A stretch of DNA of 64,000 nucleotides, taken from the NCBI RefSeq assembly GCF_010093535.1, contig NW_022985174.1, forward strand, positions 999,784-1,063,783. The letters are read 5' to 3'. Origin of the DNA: Lindgomyces ingoldianus (Eukaryota > Ascomycota > Dothideomycetes > Pleosporales > Lindgomycetaceae). Positions 24,703-36,550 of the stretch are shown piece after piece. Numbering within the stretch: the first letter of the stretch is position 1; the number at the start of each line of letters is the position of its first letter. The notes under the pieces were generated by a model, which did no database searches, was not told where the DNA came from, and was given only the letters and a program-made list of their open reading frames with translations. Both the position numbers and the translations under genes were made by a program.

Positions 24703-25107
24703 CTACTCCGTCTGAAGTACCTTCCTCCTGCTTAGATCCCTCGACATCGCACCGACAATATTCGACATAATGTTCTTACTCCCCCATAGTACAAAAATCA
24801 CAAAGCTCACCCACTCCCGCAAGTTTAAGGGGTTTGGCCATGCTGGATTGGAGGACTGTGTGGACGTCAGAGGGGTTTCTCCCTCCTTGATTTGCATCTC
24901 TAATGAATATTCTTCGATAGCCGACCCTTCTGCTTCTTCGCCATCGATGATCTAGACGGATTTCTTTTTTCCAGGGGCAAGGAAGCAAAAAGCAATAATG
25001 CAAGCGAGCCCCATTCCCAGACTACAGAAGTTCATAGTCAGGCTATTGTAGACGTCGCCTGGTGTGGAAGTTTTGACGGCTCCAGAGCGGACCTTGGTAA
25101 CGGCCAT
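24703..25107 (-). pseudogene. Two-TM protein fragment with one in-frame stop
   Basis: Read on the minus strand from an ATG at 25,105-25,107, 135 codons run to a TAG at 24,703-24,705 with a single internal TAG (24,952-24,954, codon 52). The first part has a hydrophobic segment (SLGMGLACIIAFCFLAPG) followed by KKK. The second is acidic and then has another hydrophobic segment (WVSFVIFVLWGSKN). The two parts read as one protein with a linker, so I infer a membrane-protein fragment killed by one nonsense change. Alternatives are an unrecognised intron or a chance frame. I do not recognise the family. Confidence 0.3.
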
Positions 25108-25935
25108 TCAAGAGATGAGACCAGACAGAGGTCGGGGGTGGGTACAACGATGGCAGCTAAGGTTGAGGTATGATCTAGAGGACCACGGGAACAGCACCGT
25201 CACTAAGCAAACAGGCATATTGACTAATTAGTCAGTGACCTACAAAGAGAACAAACAAGTACTCATAGGGATACTATTCTGACAGTCGAGTAAGACACCA
25301 GCTACATGGAAATGCACGATATTCTAAATAATGCGGTACCGTACGGATCCGTAGGTGACAAGACCAGCAGTGGAACCCCAGAGAATTGCCTTGACTGAAG
25401 CACGAGGGTTAATGTACGCATTGTAGATATCGAAGGTCATCAACGGGCTGACTGCAATACTATCTACGGGCACTGGACTCTAATAACCGTCAGTGACTTC
25501 TGCCTAGATGCAAGGTCATCTTAATTTATGCCTATTACTGACTATTTACTCTTTCAAAGATACCTATCCCCGCACCTTACTGCCTTACAAGCCTCATCTA
25601 GTTGATTAGATACCTCTGTTGTCCATTTGCGTAGTCTCGTAGGCTTCAGAAGTCGAGGGCACTCTACACTGAGTCTTCTGCTTCATTCCGTGATAGTACG
25701 CTATCCATGGCTGAAGACTAGCCGCAAAATGGAAAGGTAGCCTGCTCTAGATCTTCTGTTAGACCATGGGCAAGGCTCTTAAGGTGCTGCAAAGGTAGTA
25801 AGCAGTGAACCTTTAGACCTCTCTGTTTATGATACTACGGATAATTGGTTATCTAGTAGTTCTACTAACCTTTATCCTGCTTACTCTAGAGATCTATAAT
25901 CTTAGCAGCTTTAACTAGAGTACGGCATACTACAA
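25108..25935. other. Non-coding sequence, nothing recognised
   Basis: No open frame above 60 codons and no repeats. Composition is normal, falling towards AT near 25,800-25,930. Confidence 0.5.
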
Positions 25936-27599
25936 TTACATTGTATGGCTTGTACAGATCATGTAAGCTATAACAGTTGTGATACGTACACAAAATCTCA
26001 CCCGTACAGGCGTCAAAATCGCCAATCGTAAATTAATACCTCGTTGGAAACTAGAAGGAGAACTGACATCAAGATTTACTGCATAGATCTGGACTATGAA
26101 GTTGAAGATGAAGGTTGATCGAAGTCCGTCGACGGTAATGTATTTGTGATGATTATAAGCAAGATCCAGCACAAAGCTCAGATGTTTTTGCCTGCGAGGA
26201 AGTTCGTAGAGGCACCCCCTCCTGCCATTAATGTGACGCCAGGAATGAGGCTGTTGATTAGACCAAGGAGAGTGAAGAGGATGTGGGCAATTTTCCAGTG
26301 TTCCATGAGTACAATCACTATAAATTCATATTAGGACTGCATGAACAATATCATAAAGAGGGTTAATGTGCCAGAGGACTTGTGAGAGTTATAAGAGTGT
26401 TCCTTAATACGGAACGTGGTGAATGCAAAAAAGAATGCCGAGAGGTCCCAACTGCTCCATTCCATAGGTCTCCACGAACAGCATATGAACAGGTCTGAGT
26501 ACGTGAATTCAATTACGTGAAAGCAGGAACTCAGCTAGAGGCAATACTGACTGTAATCCTTCCTACACTTTTTAAGCACATGCAAGACGTTCAAGCTGCA
26601 ATTTGTCCTACCCAGCTTGGTAGATATTGAGGTCGTATTGAACTCTTCGGCCGGCTTGAATGTGTTGTGAGCTCTGTAGTTGCGAACCCGATGTCAAGCA
26701 AAGCCAGGGGAACTGACATCGAAACAAGGATCACTGGCTGTATCAGTAACATTTTTCAAGTGATAGGCAAATCCATTAAGATAGGAACAAGGTTGCCCCC
26801 ATAAAATTGCAATGCGTGCATAATTGAGAAAGGGATGATTTTAAAAGATAACTATCCATGAAAGGGCATGCCTGAGATGTACAAGGACCTCATCGGTATG
26901 AGTGGAAAAATCCCTGGAACAGGCAATGGTTGAATACTAGGTAGACAGCTATGCGCATTGCCCGGAATGGACCACGCCGAGTTCGGAAATAAGCTAGCTC
27001 TTGTTGTGATTGATGCAGTCAAGAGATGTTGAACGCTGGGGTGCGTGTTGTATACCACAGAGCGCTTCGATCGGGCTCGAGAAAGCATGATTCCCGTGAT
27101 CGAGAGGTGTCGCGGGTTGAAAGTGTTTGTGATGTTCCCTTTGGTCACAATAGCAAAGGTCAGCATCACAAGGATCCTTCGTATAAGACTCTTGCTCAGC
27201 TCTAGGTCTAAGCGGCAGGGAAATGGTATACTCAGAACTTCCCGCCATTCTAAATTACTATAACGAAGGTAATCTAATGTACGATTTCGCTTAAGGTATC
27301 GTTCCGTATGAGGATAAAGTTACTATATATAACCAGAACAGCTGTAGCTTTTCCAGAACGAGTCTCACAAGTCTCTTGGCTAGCATAAGCATAGACCCCA
27401 CGATCATCTGTGGATATTTAACGAGCGAATGTGCGAGAGCAACGACGCTTAGCGCAATACAGCATAGATTCTCTCCGCATATGATGAGGGAGTCTTGCGG
27501 GGATGGATACGGCATAGTCAATGACGCGAATCTATTTAACATGAACCAGAAGTTTGCGTAAGCGGTGACTGAGGACTGAATAATGAAGGTGGACGACAT
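25936..27599 (-). pseudogene. Decayed gene for a hydrophobic (membrane) protein
   Basis: Several minus-strand frames carry hydrophobic stretches in consistent order. 27,291-27,599 encodes 102 residues starting with Met and containing a long apolar run (LCCIALSVVALAHSLV). 26,852-27,169 is open in another phase. About 26,150-26,460 encodes two more apolar runs, including IVLMEHWKIAHILFTLLGLI. Frames are broken by stops and phase changes that GT-AG introns alone do not obviously repair, so I call it a relic of a multi-TM protein. I cannot name the family. A functional spliced gene is possible but I could not build one. Confidence 0.25.
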
Positions 27600-27681
27600 T
27601 TTGGCAAATGAGGTCCCATAAGATTTATTAATCAGAGTATAGAGGGTTAGCCGAGAGACGCTCAGCTAAGGGTATCCAGAA

Positions 27682-28205
27682 TTAAGTGTCAAACCACTCC
27701 AGCTCATCATTTTTCCCGAAAATAGCGCGGTATACGTGATCGCCATCATCCTTCACGACTTCCTCGGTGTGGATACAGTGCAGCTTCGCGACCCTCTCCT
27801 CCTCGCTACTTCCATCGGTGCCGTCCTCAGCCGCAATAAACACCCGGACATGGATATAGGCGTTTTCGGCCGCGGGGATCCTGACCTTGCCGAACAAGTG
27901 TAAGCCGTAGGCCGAGGTTCCCACGCGGACCGTCTCGACATCAGCGGGGGTAAAGGAAGTCAGGTCGGAGTCAGAAAGCGAGGACACAGCGCGGAAGTAC
28001 TCGGGTTCATGCTCTACGATGGTGTGAGTGACAGTCGGCACATGTGAGGCTGAGCTGAAGGATGTAGGGGGAGCTTACTGTCATGGTTATGTCGAAGCTT
28101 GACGAGCTCGTGCTTCAGCGACGTGAGGATGGATTCGAACGAGTGGATGGACGCTTCCTTGGGAGCATGGGGCTCGGAGAGCTCGACAGTCTCAGCGGTG
28201 GCCAT
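27682..28205 (-). CDS. Small conserved-looking protein of unknown function, 152 aa
   Basis: Two exons: 28,205-28,079 and 28,013-27,682, separated by a 65-bp intron (GTAAGC to CGTAG, 28,014-28,078). Splicing joins phase 1 to phase 1 and gives 152 residues with no stop. The start ATG has a favourable context (GCC ATG GCC on the coding strand). The N-terminus is a charged helix-like region (HSFESILTSLKHELVKLRH). The rest looks like a small alpha/beta domain ending in NDELEWFDT. There is no signal peptide or TM segment, so it is probably cytosolic. I do not recognise the family. It is the only intact gene between the TIR element and the MFS gene. Confidence 0.65.
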
Positions 28206-28819
28206 GACGTCTGTTCCTTGTGTGTGGTTGTTGGTGGGTCGATGTCAAAGGACCGTTGGTTGCTGGCTGTGTAAGTGAACAGGTGCTTGGAGGTCAGTCC
28301 ATCTAATCATGCAATCTTATATGCCCCTCAATGCCCCTCAAGGATGATGACATGGCGGGTAAGTGCAAGGAACTCGACGCGTTTCACGTCTCAGCTGATT
28401 CGCCCAGGTACGACTTCCAAGTTTTGAGAAATTAGAAAATGACATGGCTCGAGGAGCTGCACGCACGATCAACTACAGGGAGGCAGAAGAGTTGAGCGTC
28501 CAACAATTCGGCATCAGCCAGTGGGGGCCCAGTGGTGGCTTTATTCTTCAGATGCGGAACAGCGAATTATTAAAGTGATGGAGGTAATTAGGTTGTGGCT
28601 TGGGCCTGAGTCCCTCTGCCCGCGACACGCGCCAAGACTTATGCCGTCAAAGTCACATGTCGCTGCACAGGCCTCGGAATTCGCATGGCCTGCATCCTGA
28701 TGATCCGCCACATCTCCACCATCGCTGTCCTAGTCTTCTCATCAGGTCTATCTTTGTTGTGCCCAAGAAAAATCCCATCCTTACTGCATGATGGGAATCT
28801 ACATCTTCTTCAGAACCTC
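28206..28819. other. Upstream region of the 152-aa gene
   Basis: This should contain the promoter of the minus-strand small gene. It includes a tandem ATGCCCCTCA pair at about 28,321-28,340. Short overlapping open frames exist on both strands near 28,600-28,800, but none has a domain I recognise. Confidence 0.4.
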
Positions 28820-29400
28820 CTCCCAATCCACCTTCGCGTTCAGCATCCAAGCCAATGTCGACTGTTGCCTTCGACATTGAAAGGTAGGGGGAGAAAGGCC
28901 AAATCGAACGAGCACTCCCAAGATACACGTCTATTCTCATTGGTATGCCAGCATCCTTTAGACTTTCGTCGCACGCGATTCGGTCATCCCGAATTGATTT
29001 TAAACCTGCTACTCGCCAGAACGCCGCGGTCAGCTTGCTCTCGTTAAACTTCTAAGCTAGAAAATTGGAGAGATGGGTTTCGAAATCTGGCTGCTCCTGT
29101 GCGAAAAGCATCTCATCCTATTCATCGTTGATCACCGGCGCCTTCTTATTTTCCTTCCACTGACCGTTCCCGGTTGGATCGAGCTTCTCTTCGACTGCTT
29201 TTCGGGATAGGACTGCTCCAAAATTAGCCCAACCAGAAACGCCCCAGTAGTGAAGCCCTTCGATGGATCGGCACGGATTAACGTGCCGTTAGTGCCTATC
29301 AATTTCATACAGCCCCAAGGATCGTTAATTCAAACGGTAACACGTGTTCTGGCGCCCCTCGATATGTGGAACAATGAACAGTCTCCAAAACAGCCCGACA
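28820..29400 (-). pseudogene. HSL-type alpha/beta-hydrolase pseudogene
   Basis: Minus-strand fragments follow the order of the hormone-sensitive-lipase-like family (alpha/beta hydrolase fold 3). YRGAPEH near 29,330-29,372 corresponds to YRLAPEH. NDPWGCMKLI corresponds to the helix before the nucleophile, and ADPSKGF follows. GVSGWANFGAVLS (about 29,219-29,250) corresponds to the G-x-S-x-G nucleophile elbow. Then come FWRVAGL, IRDD and GIPMRIDVYLG, the segment leading to the catalytic His. At least two frameshifts separate these pieces and stops interrupt them. Decay is not of RIP type, since composition is normal. The family hydrolyses esters or lipids in the cytosol. No functional product is expected. 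Confidence 0.6.
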
Positions 29401-30938
29401 ACAGCCGCAAAAGTACGGAGCTTGGACCTCATGTGAGCTAGCCTTGAATATATCGCTGTAGGATACGACGATTAAAGGCCTGGAAGCTTTCCTGAGCTCT
29501 TCGTTGACGGATAGGTTATGGTACTAGCAGCTCTGCGTCTATGATGATCGGAAACTGCCCTTTACTGCTACTGGTACTTGGAGGAGCCTGCTAGTCTTTG
29601 AATCTGGAGGGGCAGTCAGGACCTATATGGACTTCAAAGGGGGTAGATGACAGCTCCCAGTTTCTGCCTTGTGATATTGTAACCAGGCCAAGCCATTATC
29701 TACTAGTGCCTATACTTCACTATGTATCATGGCTACCCTAGAGGCTCCATCATCAACACACACTCTTCCGTTACACTACCACACAGCTTTACAGATAGCC
29801 TCCGCCCGGCTGTCAATAGCTGTAGATATAGTGTCACTAGTTAAACTGCCAACACTTCTTATCCATGTGCTACAATTATCCACCCGCCAGGAACAATAAG
29901 CGTGCGGTCTGGGGAACGCATCTTTCGACTAAACAACCATGCCCAAAATATAAATAAAATTTCCCACCCACTTCCTTTTCCCTAGTTTTCCCCAGTGTCC
30001 TTTGACACTGAAGGCAGGAGATACATTCTGTCATTTGCTAAGGTCCTCGTGCTCTTATCTCCACACAATGCCAACCCACACAGTTAATATGTCATGGAAG
30101 ACCATATTTGTCATGCCAACCTCCATTTATTTTCTCGCAGACTCTCACTAGATATTCCCTAAGGCTATCAGCTAGTCACTACCAGCACTTACGATTCAGC
30201 TCCTTAGCTTGCCTTCATCTAATGTCTGAAGCCTTAGGAATACGGACTTCAATAGCAACAGCTCAAAATTATCCCCACCCCGCTTTCTGTTTGTGTCGTG
30301 ATTTAGTAAAGAATAGGAAACCTTCTGGCTGCTAAAGGTAGCAGATAAAGGAGCAGAGCACTGAGGCAATGGCTCCAAATGGACAAGAAAAAGCTGGAAT
30401 ACAGGGATAAACGGTATAATCCACTTGTACAGTCTTACTCGACTTATCTATCCCTTACTTTCAAGTTAGTTACAGCACATGTTGTAGAACAAAGTAGGCT
30501 CATAAATTCGGTAATGCGCGAACATGTGTTACTGTTACTCTCTAAGACGCCTTCCTTTTTGTTTTGTTAGAGGGGATACTAGGTGCAGTTGTCCTGCTGG
30601 GATTGGTAATTCTATGTAGGGTGTTCGACACCTTTCTAATACCTATTTGGTCTATATGTCTTGTTTAATGCTTGCATAAATACCTAGTTTCTTATGTGTC
30701 TTCTACTCCTTTCCTACACTGTTAACATTATCCTGCACTCTTGGCACATAAGCAATGTTACCACACACTCCTCTCACGTGCTTATCCACACTAACCTTTA
30801 TTGGCAACGCAGCACGCCCTTGTCAGCACTAGCCTAAAACACTTGCAAATGATGTAGAGAAATCCAAACTTTCAACCAGCTCTATCCTCCCATCTATATC
30901 AAGTCGGTTCAGTCACCATTACACCGCCATCCCGCACC
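29401..30938. other. Long intergenic region upstream of the MFS gene
   Basis: About 1.5 kb without a convincing gene. Open frames of 60-75 codons at 30,108-30,570 lack recognisable features. The part nearest 29,401 may contain more of the hydrolase relic. The last few hundred bases should hold the MFS promoter, with pyrimidine-rich sequence shortly before the ATG. Confidence 0.4.
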
Positions 30939-32317
30939 ATGTCAACCCAGACAGAAGAACGCCTCGAACTCTCCACCCTCACCAGCAGCTCCCCTCCCAC
31001 CAACACACTATCCAATGAACCCCCAGAGTCCGCATACTCTACAACTGCGATCCCAGATGGTGGCTATGGTTGGACCATCGTTTTCTCCTGCGCCCTCCTC
31101 ACCTTCTGGTTTAACGGAATGATAAACTGCTGGGGTGTTCTCCAAACAGCTCTCCTCGATAGTACGCTCCGCCAAGTCTCTACCTCCACAGTTTCATTCG
31201 TTGGATCACTTGGTCTCGCATGTGGAGTTGCATTTGGCCTCTTCGCAGTTCGTCTAATGCGGTGGCTGGGTTCCCGGACGACGGCTTTGCTTGGCATTAG
31301 TATCATGAGCGCTGGCTTGATCGGAAGCGGATTCACGACGAGTAATGTAGCGGGGTTATTCGGCACGAGTGGGTTTCTCGCGGGTATAGGCATGTGTCTC
31401 GTCTACGCTGTTTCCAACGCCGTGCCGGTGCAATATTTTAGCGGGAAACTCGGTCTCGCGAACGGGCTTGTCAAACTTGGCGGCGGTATCGGCGGAACCG
31501 TCATGGCTGTCTCACTCGATGCGCTGGCTAGACGCGTAGGAATCGAATGGACGTTTCGGATCCAAGGGCTTCTTACCTTTAGTACCGGTATCCCTGCAGC
31601 GTGGTTATTGAAAGATCGTGTGCCGCTTCGGAACGCACCATTTGTTGATCTGGAGATGTTTCGCTCAGTGCCATTTATTGCTGTTTTTCTGGCTGGGGCG
31701 GTAGGCACCTTTGCGCTGTTTGTTCCCCCGTATTTTCTCCCGTTGTTCGCGCAGTCTATTGGATTGAGTTCGAGTACGGGTGCAGGATTAGTCGCAGGGT
31801 TCAATGCGTGTAATGCGGTGGGGAGATTTCTGGCTGGCCCGCTGTGTGATAAAATTGGGCCTGTGAATATGTTTCTTATCACTATGTTGCTGAACGCGGT
31901 AAGTATGTTAGCAATTTGGCCGGTCTCGGACGCCTTAGGGCCTTTGGCTGTTTTCGCCATGTTAAATGGTGTGGCAAATGGGTCGTTCTTCACGACTTTA
32001 CCTACGGTCGTAGCAAGCATGTTCGGGCCGGGTCGCGCGGCTGTGGCGATGGGGATGGCGGTGACGGGTTGGACAGGAGGCTACCTTATGGGAGCACCTA
32101 TTGCTGGTTATTTGCTGCAAGCGGGTGGGGGAAGGGAAGATGGAGGGAGGCAGAAAATTAATGTTTATCGGCCGGCTATCTTCTATGTGAGTTTACTTTC
32201 ATGTTGTGCTTTCTTATTCACTGACATCCGAAGGCTGGCGGGATTGCTCTTGCATCAAGCATGTTCGTACTTTTTGCGAGGGTGAAGATGGACAGGAGAG
32301 TTGTGAAACGGATTTGA
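30939..32317 (+). CDS. MFS transporter, monocarboxylate-porter type
   Basis: Predicted to be a plasma- or internal-membrane carrier for small acids or metabolites. The CDS is 30,939-32,186 plus 32,234-32,317, with a 47-bp intron (GTGAGT to GAAG, CTGAC branch site just upstream), giving 443 residues. Without splicing the frame continues to 32,285 with an atypical tail. With splicing the last helix reads AGGIALASSMFVLFARVKMDRR, a normal end for this family. A Ser/Thr-rich N-tail of about 38 residues precedes DGGYGW (40-45), the signature before TM1 of the MCT/SLC16-like family. About twelve hydrophobic segments follow. Start context is CACCATG. It converges with the monooxygenase gene (86 bp between stops) and may export or import the product of that gene set. 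Confidence 0.9.
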
Positions 32318-32403
32318 CAGACTCAATAACTAGAAAGAAACGAGAATTGTTGGAGGCATTCATTCATCCCGCAGTCATCCTGCATTATTTTTCCTAGGAT
32401 TGC

Positions 32404-34486
32404 TCATACAGTAACCTCCTTTGGTATGAACCCAAATACCTCAAGTGTCAAGGCGATACCATTGAGAAGGCCATAAAATACCATTGGGATAATGCCAAAG
32501 AAGAGGTTACCTAGCATCCCGCGGCGGGTGATTGTTTCCGCCAATTCAGTCGATGCGATATGTGGGGCATCTGCAGACTTGAACGGTCCCATGAGCCGAT
32601 AAAAGGTAACGAAAGAAGCACCAAAGCAGTATGTCAGTAAGATACGTAGCCCATGTGTTCGACCTAGCTCGAAGAGTCCTGGTGCGCCCCCAAAGTCTTT
32701 TGCCAGCGTGCTCATATAGGCGCTATGATCGACGCCATATTGAATTCGGCCATCCCTACGTGCGAGAAGATGGTAATGAGGCGGGTCTTTCGGCACTTCC
32801 ATACGACCGAGAAGCAGGGCAGTCCACCACATGGCTTGCTGTTCGGCAATTGGTGGAATTGCGCCTACACCAGGTCTTACGAAGCCGATGAAGGCTATAT
32901 CAGGATGAGAAGAGTTGATGATATTCCTTACGTTGGCGTCAGATGCTGTAGGATAAGATTGGTCAAGCCACGAGAAGACCTGCTTGTAGCTAGACAATCC
33001 ATTAGCTTGCGTTAGAGATCGGGTTTGGAAATCGGGAACAGCTTACCCCGTGCAATAGACCACGCAGTTGGGTCTCACTGCCGCGTTCTTCAGCCTTCTC
33101 CAGTCCTTTCGGTCCGGTCGTGCCTCGAAAATGACTTTTCCTGTCTCGTCAATTTGCTCTGGGAAACTGCATGTATCAACCCATTTCTTCGAGTTGGCAT
33201 CTTCTGGGGGATCAACATATCCATTTCCCAAGAAAGCAAGAGGATGTTTCTCCTGATATGGTCGGTTGAGATATGGCATGGCCTTGGAGCTCTTGTTGAG
33301 AAACACGTAGGCTCTCCCGAGCCGGTCTTGAGGAAGTCCGCCAACATGCTGGTTCATTCCCGCTTGCGTCCCAGTGAGGAACCATAAGACACGTTTGATC
33401 ACGAAGTCAGATACGAACCAGCGAAGTCTGCTCCTCGCTATAGCGTGATGCACGTAAGCTGTCTCGAAGAGATTGGTGATGAGTCCATCGATTGGGAGAC
33501 CGCCTTTGAATTGTTTGCCGAATACTTTGAATCGACTCAATGCTTTCGGGAATGATAGAAATCCGGTCCGAAAGCACATGGTGACAGACGTGGCATCTGC
33601 CTTTATGGCTTCGTACGCAATGTCTGTACGGTATGTCAGAGAGTCATTGTACTGACGGTAGTGACGTCTTACCCATGGCAGTCTCCCCGCACCCCAAGAC
33701 GAGTACATCTCGGCCTGTAAGCTGAGAACGGCGCTTGTACTGAGATGAGTGGAATGCTTCTCCTTTTACATTCTCAATTCCTGGAATGATGGGAATGTTT
33801 GGTTCTACGTGGAGTCCAGTGCAAATGGCGATTTCACTACAGTCATAGGTTCGCTCCTTGCCTCCAATTCGACCATCTAGGTAATGAACGCGATGCTTCC
33901 ATTTAGTTGAAGACTGGGCGAGTGGCGTAATCCTACTTACGCGGCACCCAAGTTTGATAAATGGCGCAAGATCAAATCGGTCCACGTATGATTTAAGATA
34001 GTCGACATACTGAGGCAATGAGATGTGATCTGGGGTCTCTAACGGGAACCTATGATCTGAAAACGAGGTGAGTCTAGTAGATAAGTGTCAATCCGACATG
34101 TGAATAGACTCTTAAGGTCCACTCACTGCTTGGAGCTCACGAGCTCTGCATTTTCGTAGGAGCGGTATTGGAAGGTGCCTCCAATATCTTCCTCGCTGCA
34201 AAAGTGTCAGACTAAGTGAAGGAAGGGTGTTGCCAAGACAACTCAATCCGGGGATAGTGGAGAAATGGCAGCACGGTACAGAGGTGCCAGAATGGACGCA
34301 AGAGGCCACTACTCACGCTTCAAACAGACAGACTTCAATAGGTCTTTCAGGAGTGGAAGCCTCAAGGAGGGTTTTCAGAGTCACCAGGCCGCCTGGCCTG
34401 TCAGAATGGTTAACCACAGCTTATTGATCTGGAGATAGCTTTGCGGCATACCCTGCACCAATGACAGCTACCCGCATCGCTGGCAT
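32404..34486 (-). CDS. Flavin-containing monooxygenase (FAD/NADPH), 582 aa
   Basis: Six exons on the minus strand: 34,486-34,452; 34,397-34,317; 34,195-34,127; 34,073-33,673; 33,623-33,047; 32,989-32,404. Phases agree throughout and the sum is 1,749 bp. The first intron splits the FAD loop, and splicing restores G-x-G-x-x-G (residues 10-15). The FMO-identifying region ends in HSSQY (170-174). The NADPH loop GCGETAMD is at 189-196. Intron 3 needs the acceptor at 34,074-34,075; a nearer one at 34,057-34,058 would bring a stop. A hydrophobic segment near the C-terminus (about 545-575) may anchor the enzyme to a membrane. The family inserts one oxygen at N, S or a ketone. It is divergent from the FAD oxidoreductase gene, suggesting co-regulation. 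The substrate is unknown. Confidence 0.88.
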
Positions 34487-35036
34487 CTTCTTGCCTTGAG
34501 ATGAGTAAATTACGTCAAGGCGTTGGCATCCCGCCTTCGTGTTCCGTGTTTGGTGTAGGGCAAGCGGAAACCAAAGGGTGACCACAATACAGAAGGAATG
34601 ACGAAAGGATGAAAGAATCGAGAAACGGACTTCTTAGAATATGGCAAAGTAGAATTTGTGTGTCTCTAAGGTCATTGCAAGTGATGCACGTGTTTTGCTA
34701 TCTGCGAACCCGCGGCACTGAAAAAACGAACGGACGGCGCGATGCCGACCCAATCACGATGCAGACAATAAGCAATTCATGACATCAACCATTCGATAGA
34801 CACAGCTGCAGCAGGCTTCGACGTCGCATGCCACCCGCAAACCTATACTGTTGAGGTTCCTGTTTCGTGTTAATCCACCGTCATGCTAGGCTCGCTACTT
34901 ATGCCCTCGATTGATGGGGGGACGCTCGGCGAATGCGTGCTTCCTTTTGCCCCTCTCGTTTTGTGTGCACTCTGAGCACAACATGCATTCTTTTTCTTCA
35001 TGATACAGCGCGGCACACCACCCCGCACTCATCGCA
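34487..35036. promoter_or_regulatory. Bidirectional promoter region between two flavoenzyme genes
   Basis: 550 bp separate the start codons of the monooxygenase (minus) and the COG2907-type oxidoreductase (plus), so both promoters must lie here. A CCAAT word at about 34,750 is a plausible CBC/HAP site. No TATA box stands out. A shared control region would fit genes acting in one pathway; this is inferred from layout only. Confidence 0.55.
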
Positions 35037-36491
35037 ATGGAGACGAAAAATCCCCTCCGCGTAGCTATTGTTGGCTCAGGCATGGCCGGCCTGGTAACCG
35101 CGTACCTACTCCATCAAGATACTCGCAAGCGGTATGCAGTGAAGCTTTTCGAATCGGTTAGTCCACCTGTCCTTGCGGATATAGAGAAAGCTAATTGATT
35201 GTTGAAGGGTAAGACACTGTCTCTGGACTCCGCCTCAGTATCGATACCCAATTCCTCCGGAACGCTGTCGGATCGTGTCGACCTCCCCATGCGCGCCTTC
35301 GCTGGAGGATATTACAACAACCTGAGGGCCATGTACGATCACTTAGGTGTCAGGTACCATTCGCAGCGCTTCTTATTTGAATTTGCCAACGGGGATTCGG
35401 CGAATACTGAGCCGGGACACACTGGGGAAGACTCTTCGTATTTCGTCTACGCTTCGAACCTTCACAAGACCGCCCTACCTCGACCGAAAGCGATGGCTTC
35501 CGTGACATACTTGGTGGAAGCAGTATATTTGCTGGCATGCTACGCTTGGTTTTCCATTTGCTGCTTTCTGGTGACACCTCAGACGACAAATGACGTGTCG
35601 GAAACCCTAGCCCATTATTTACAGCGCATACACCTGCCGGAGTACTTTGTGACGTACTACCTCCTTCCGCTGATATCAAGTGTTTCGACTTGTCCGCATG
35701 AGGCGCTCCTCAAATTCCCTGCAAGAGACTTGACGGAGTATAAAAGGAGGACGCATGGTGCTCCGCACTACACCGTTTCCAACGGTGTGAAGACCGTTCA
35801 GGACATGCTCGTGGGGGGAATCGATTACGAATTATCTACAATGGTGTCGGAAATTGAGCTGCAGAGAAGTGGTATCAAGATTTGCTGGAAGAAGGTTAAT
35901 GACCAGGGGGGTGCGGCTTCTGTTCAAGAAGAAATTTTCGATCGAGTAGTCCTTGCCGTCGCGCCAGATATTGTCGGCGAGATCTTCGACCCCTTGCGTC
36001 GCTACATGACGAAGATACCCACGACTATTGTTGAAAGTGTGGTCCACACCGATCGAAAGCTACTTAGTATAGAAAATCCAGAGGAGGGAGATGGTCATAG
36101 GCACCCAGCCCAGATAATCTCCCTCCGGACATCAACAAATGGCGCCCATCGGACAGAATCTCTTCACTTGCAACCTTGTGGCGCCATCGTCACTACTTGT
36201 CCTTTCACCGCCATTGATCCCTCTCTCATAATCCATTCAGCAAGGTTCACTCGTGTTCTCCGGAGCCCGGAAAGCAGACGGGTTGTAAATAGCATATTCA
36301 ACAATACACCTCACTATTATGGGGATGAAAAGTCCAGGCCGATTTGGAGGAATGGAGACAATGGTGTATGGTTGGCCGGAGGATGGTGTTGGGATGGAAT
36401 GGTTCTTTTAGAAGGCTGCATACTCTCAGCCATGCGAGTAGCGGATGCGTTTGACGTCGATGTGCCCTGGACGCGCGAGAGCGAGACTTAG
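35037..36491 (+). CDS. FAD-dependent oxidoreductase, COG2907 / amine-oxidase-like, 467 aa
   Basis: Exons 35,037-35,156 and 35,208-36,491 with a 51-bp intron (GTTAGT to GAAG). The phase-0 join gives FESGKTLSLDSASVSI, matching the family pattern. The Rossmann loop GSGMAG is at residues 13-18 and the ribose-binding Glu at 39. The C-terminal flavin-contact region (WLAGGWCWDGMVLLEG) is present, so length and ends look complete. A hydrophobic stretch (VYLLACYAWFSICCFLV) may bind membrane. In bacteria this family is often encoded beside cyclopropane-fatty-acid-synthase-like methyltransferases, and here the next gene is such an enzyme, 322 bp downstream. I infer action on a fatty-acyl or other lipid substrate, not on amines. 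The exact reaction is unknown. Confidence 0.85.
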
Positions 36492-36550
36492 TGAGGTTTG
36501 GTTGAAGGCATGTGGCATAGCAGTGATAAAAATATTATAGGTTTCACAAT

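Noticed and set aside
27045..27263. 72-codon plus-strand ORF and similar short frames at 26.1-27.6 kb
   Set aside because: These are antisense to longer hydrophobic minus-strand frames and have no features of their own.
34057..34126. Nearer acceptor for FMO intron 3
   Set aside because: It has a good TTTTCAG sequence but would create an immediate in-frame TAG. The acceptor 17 bases upstream restores a family-like segment and the correct phase.
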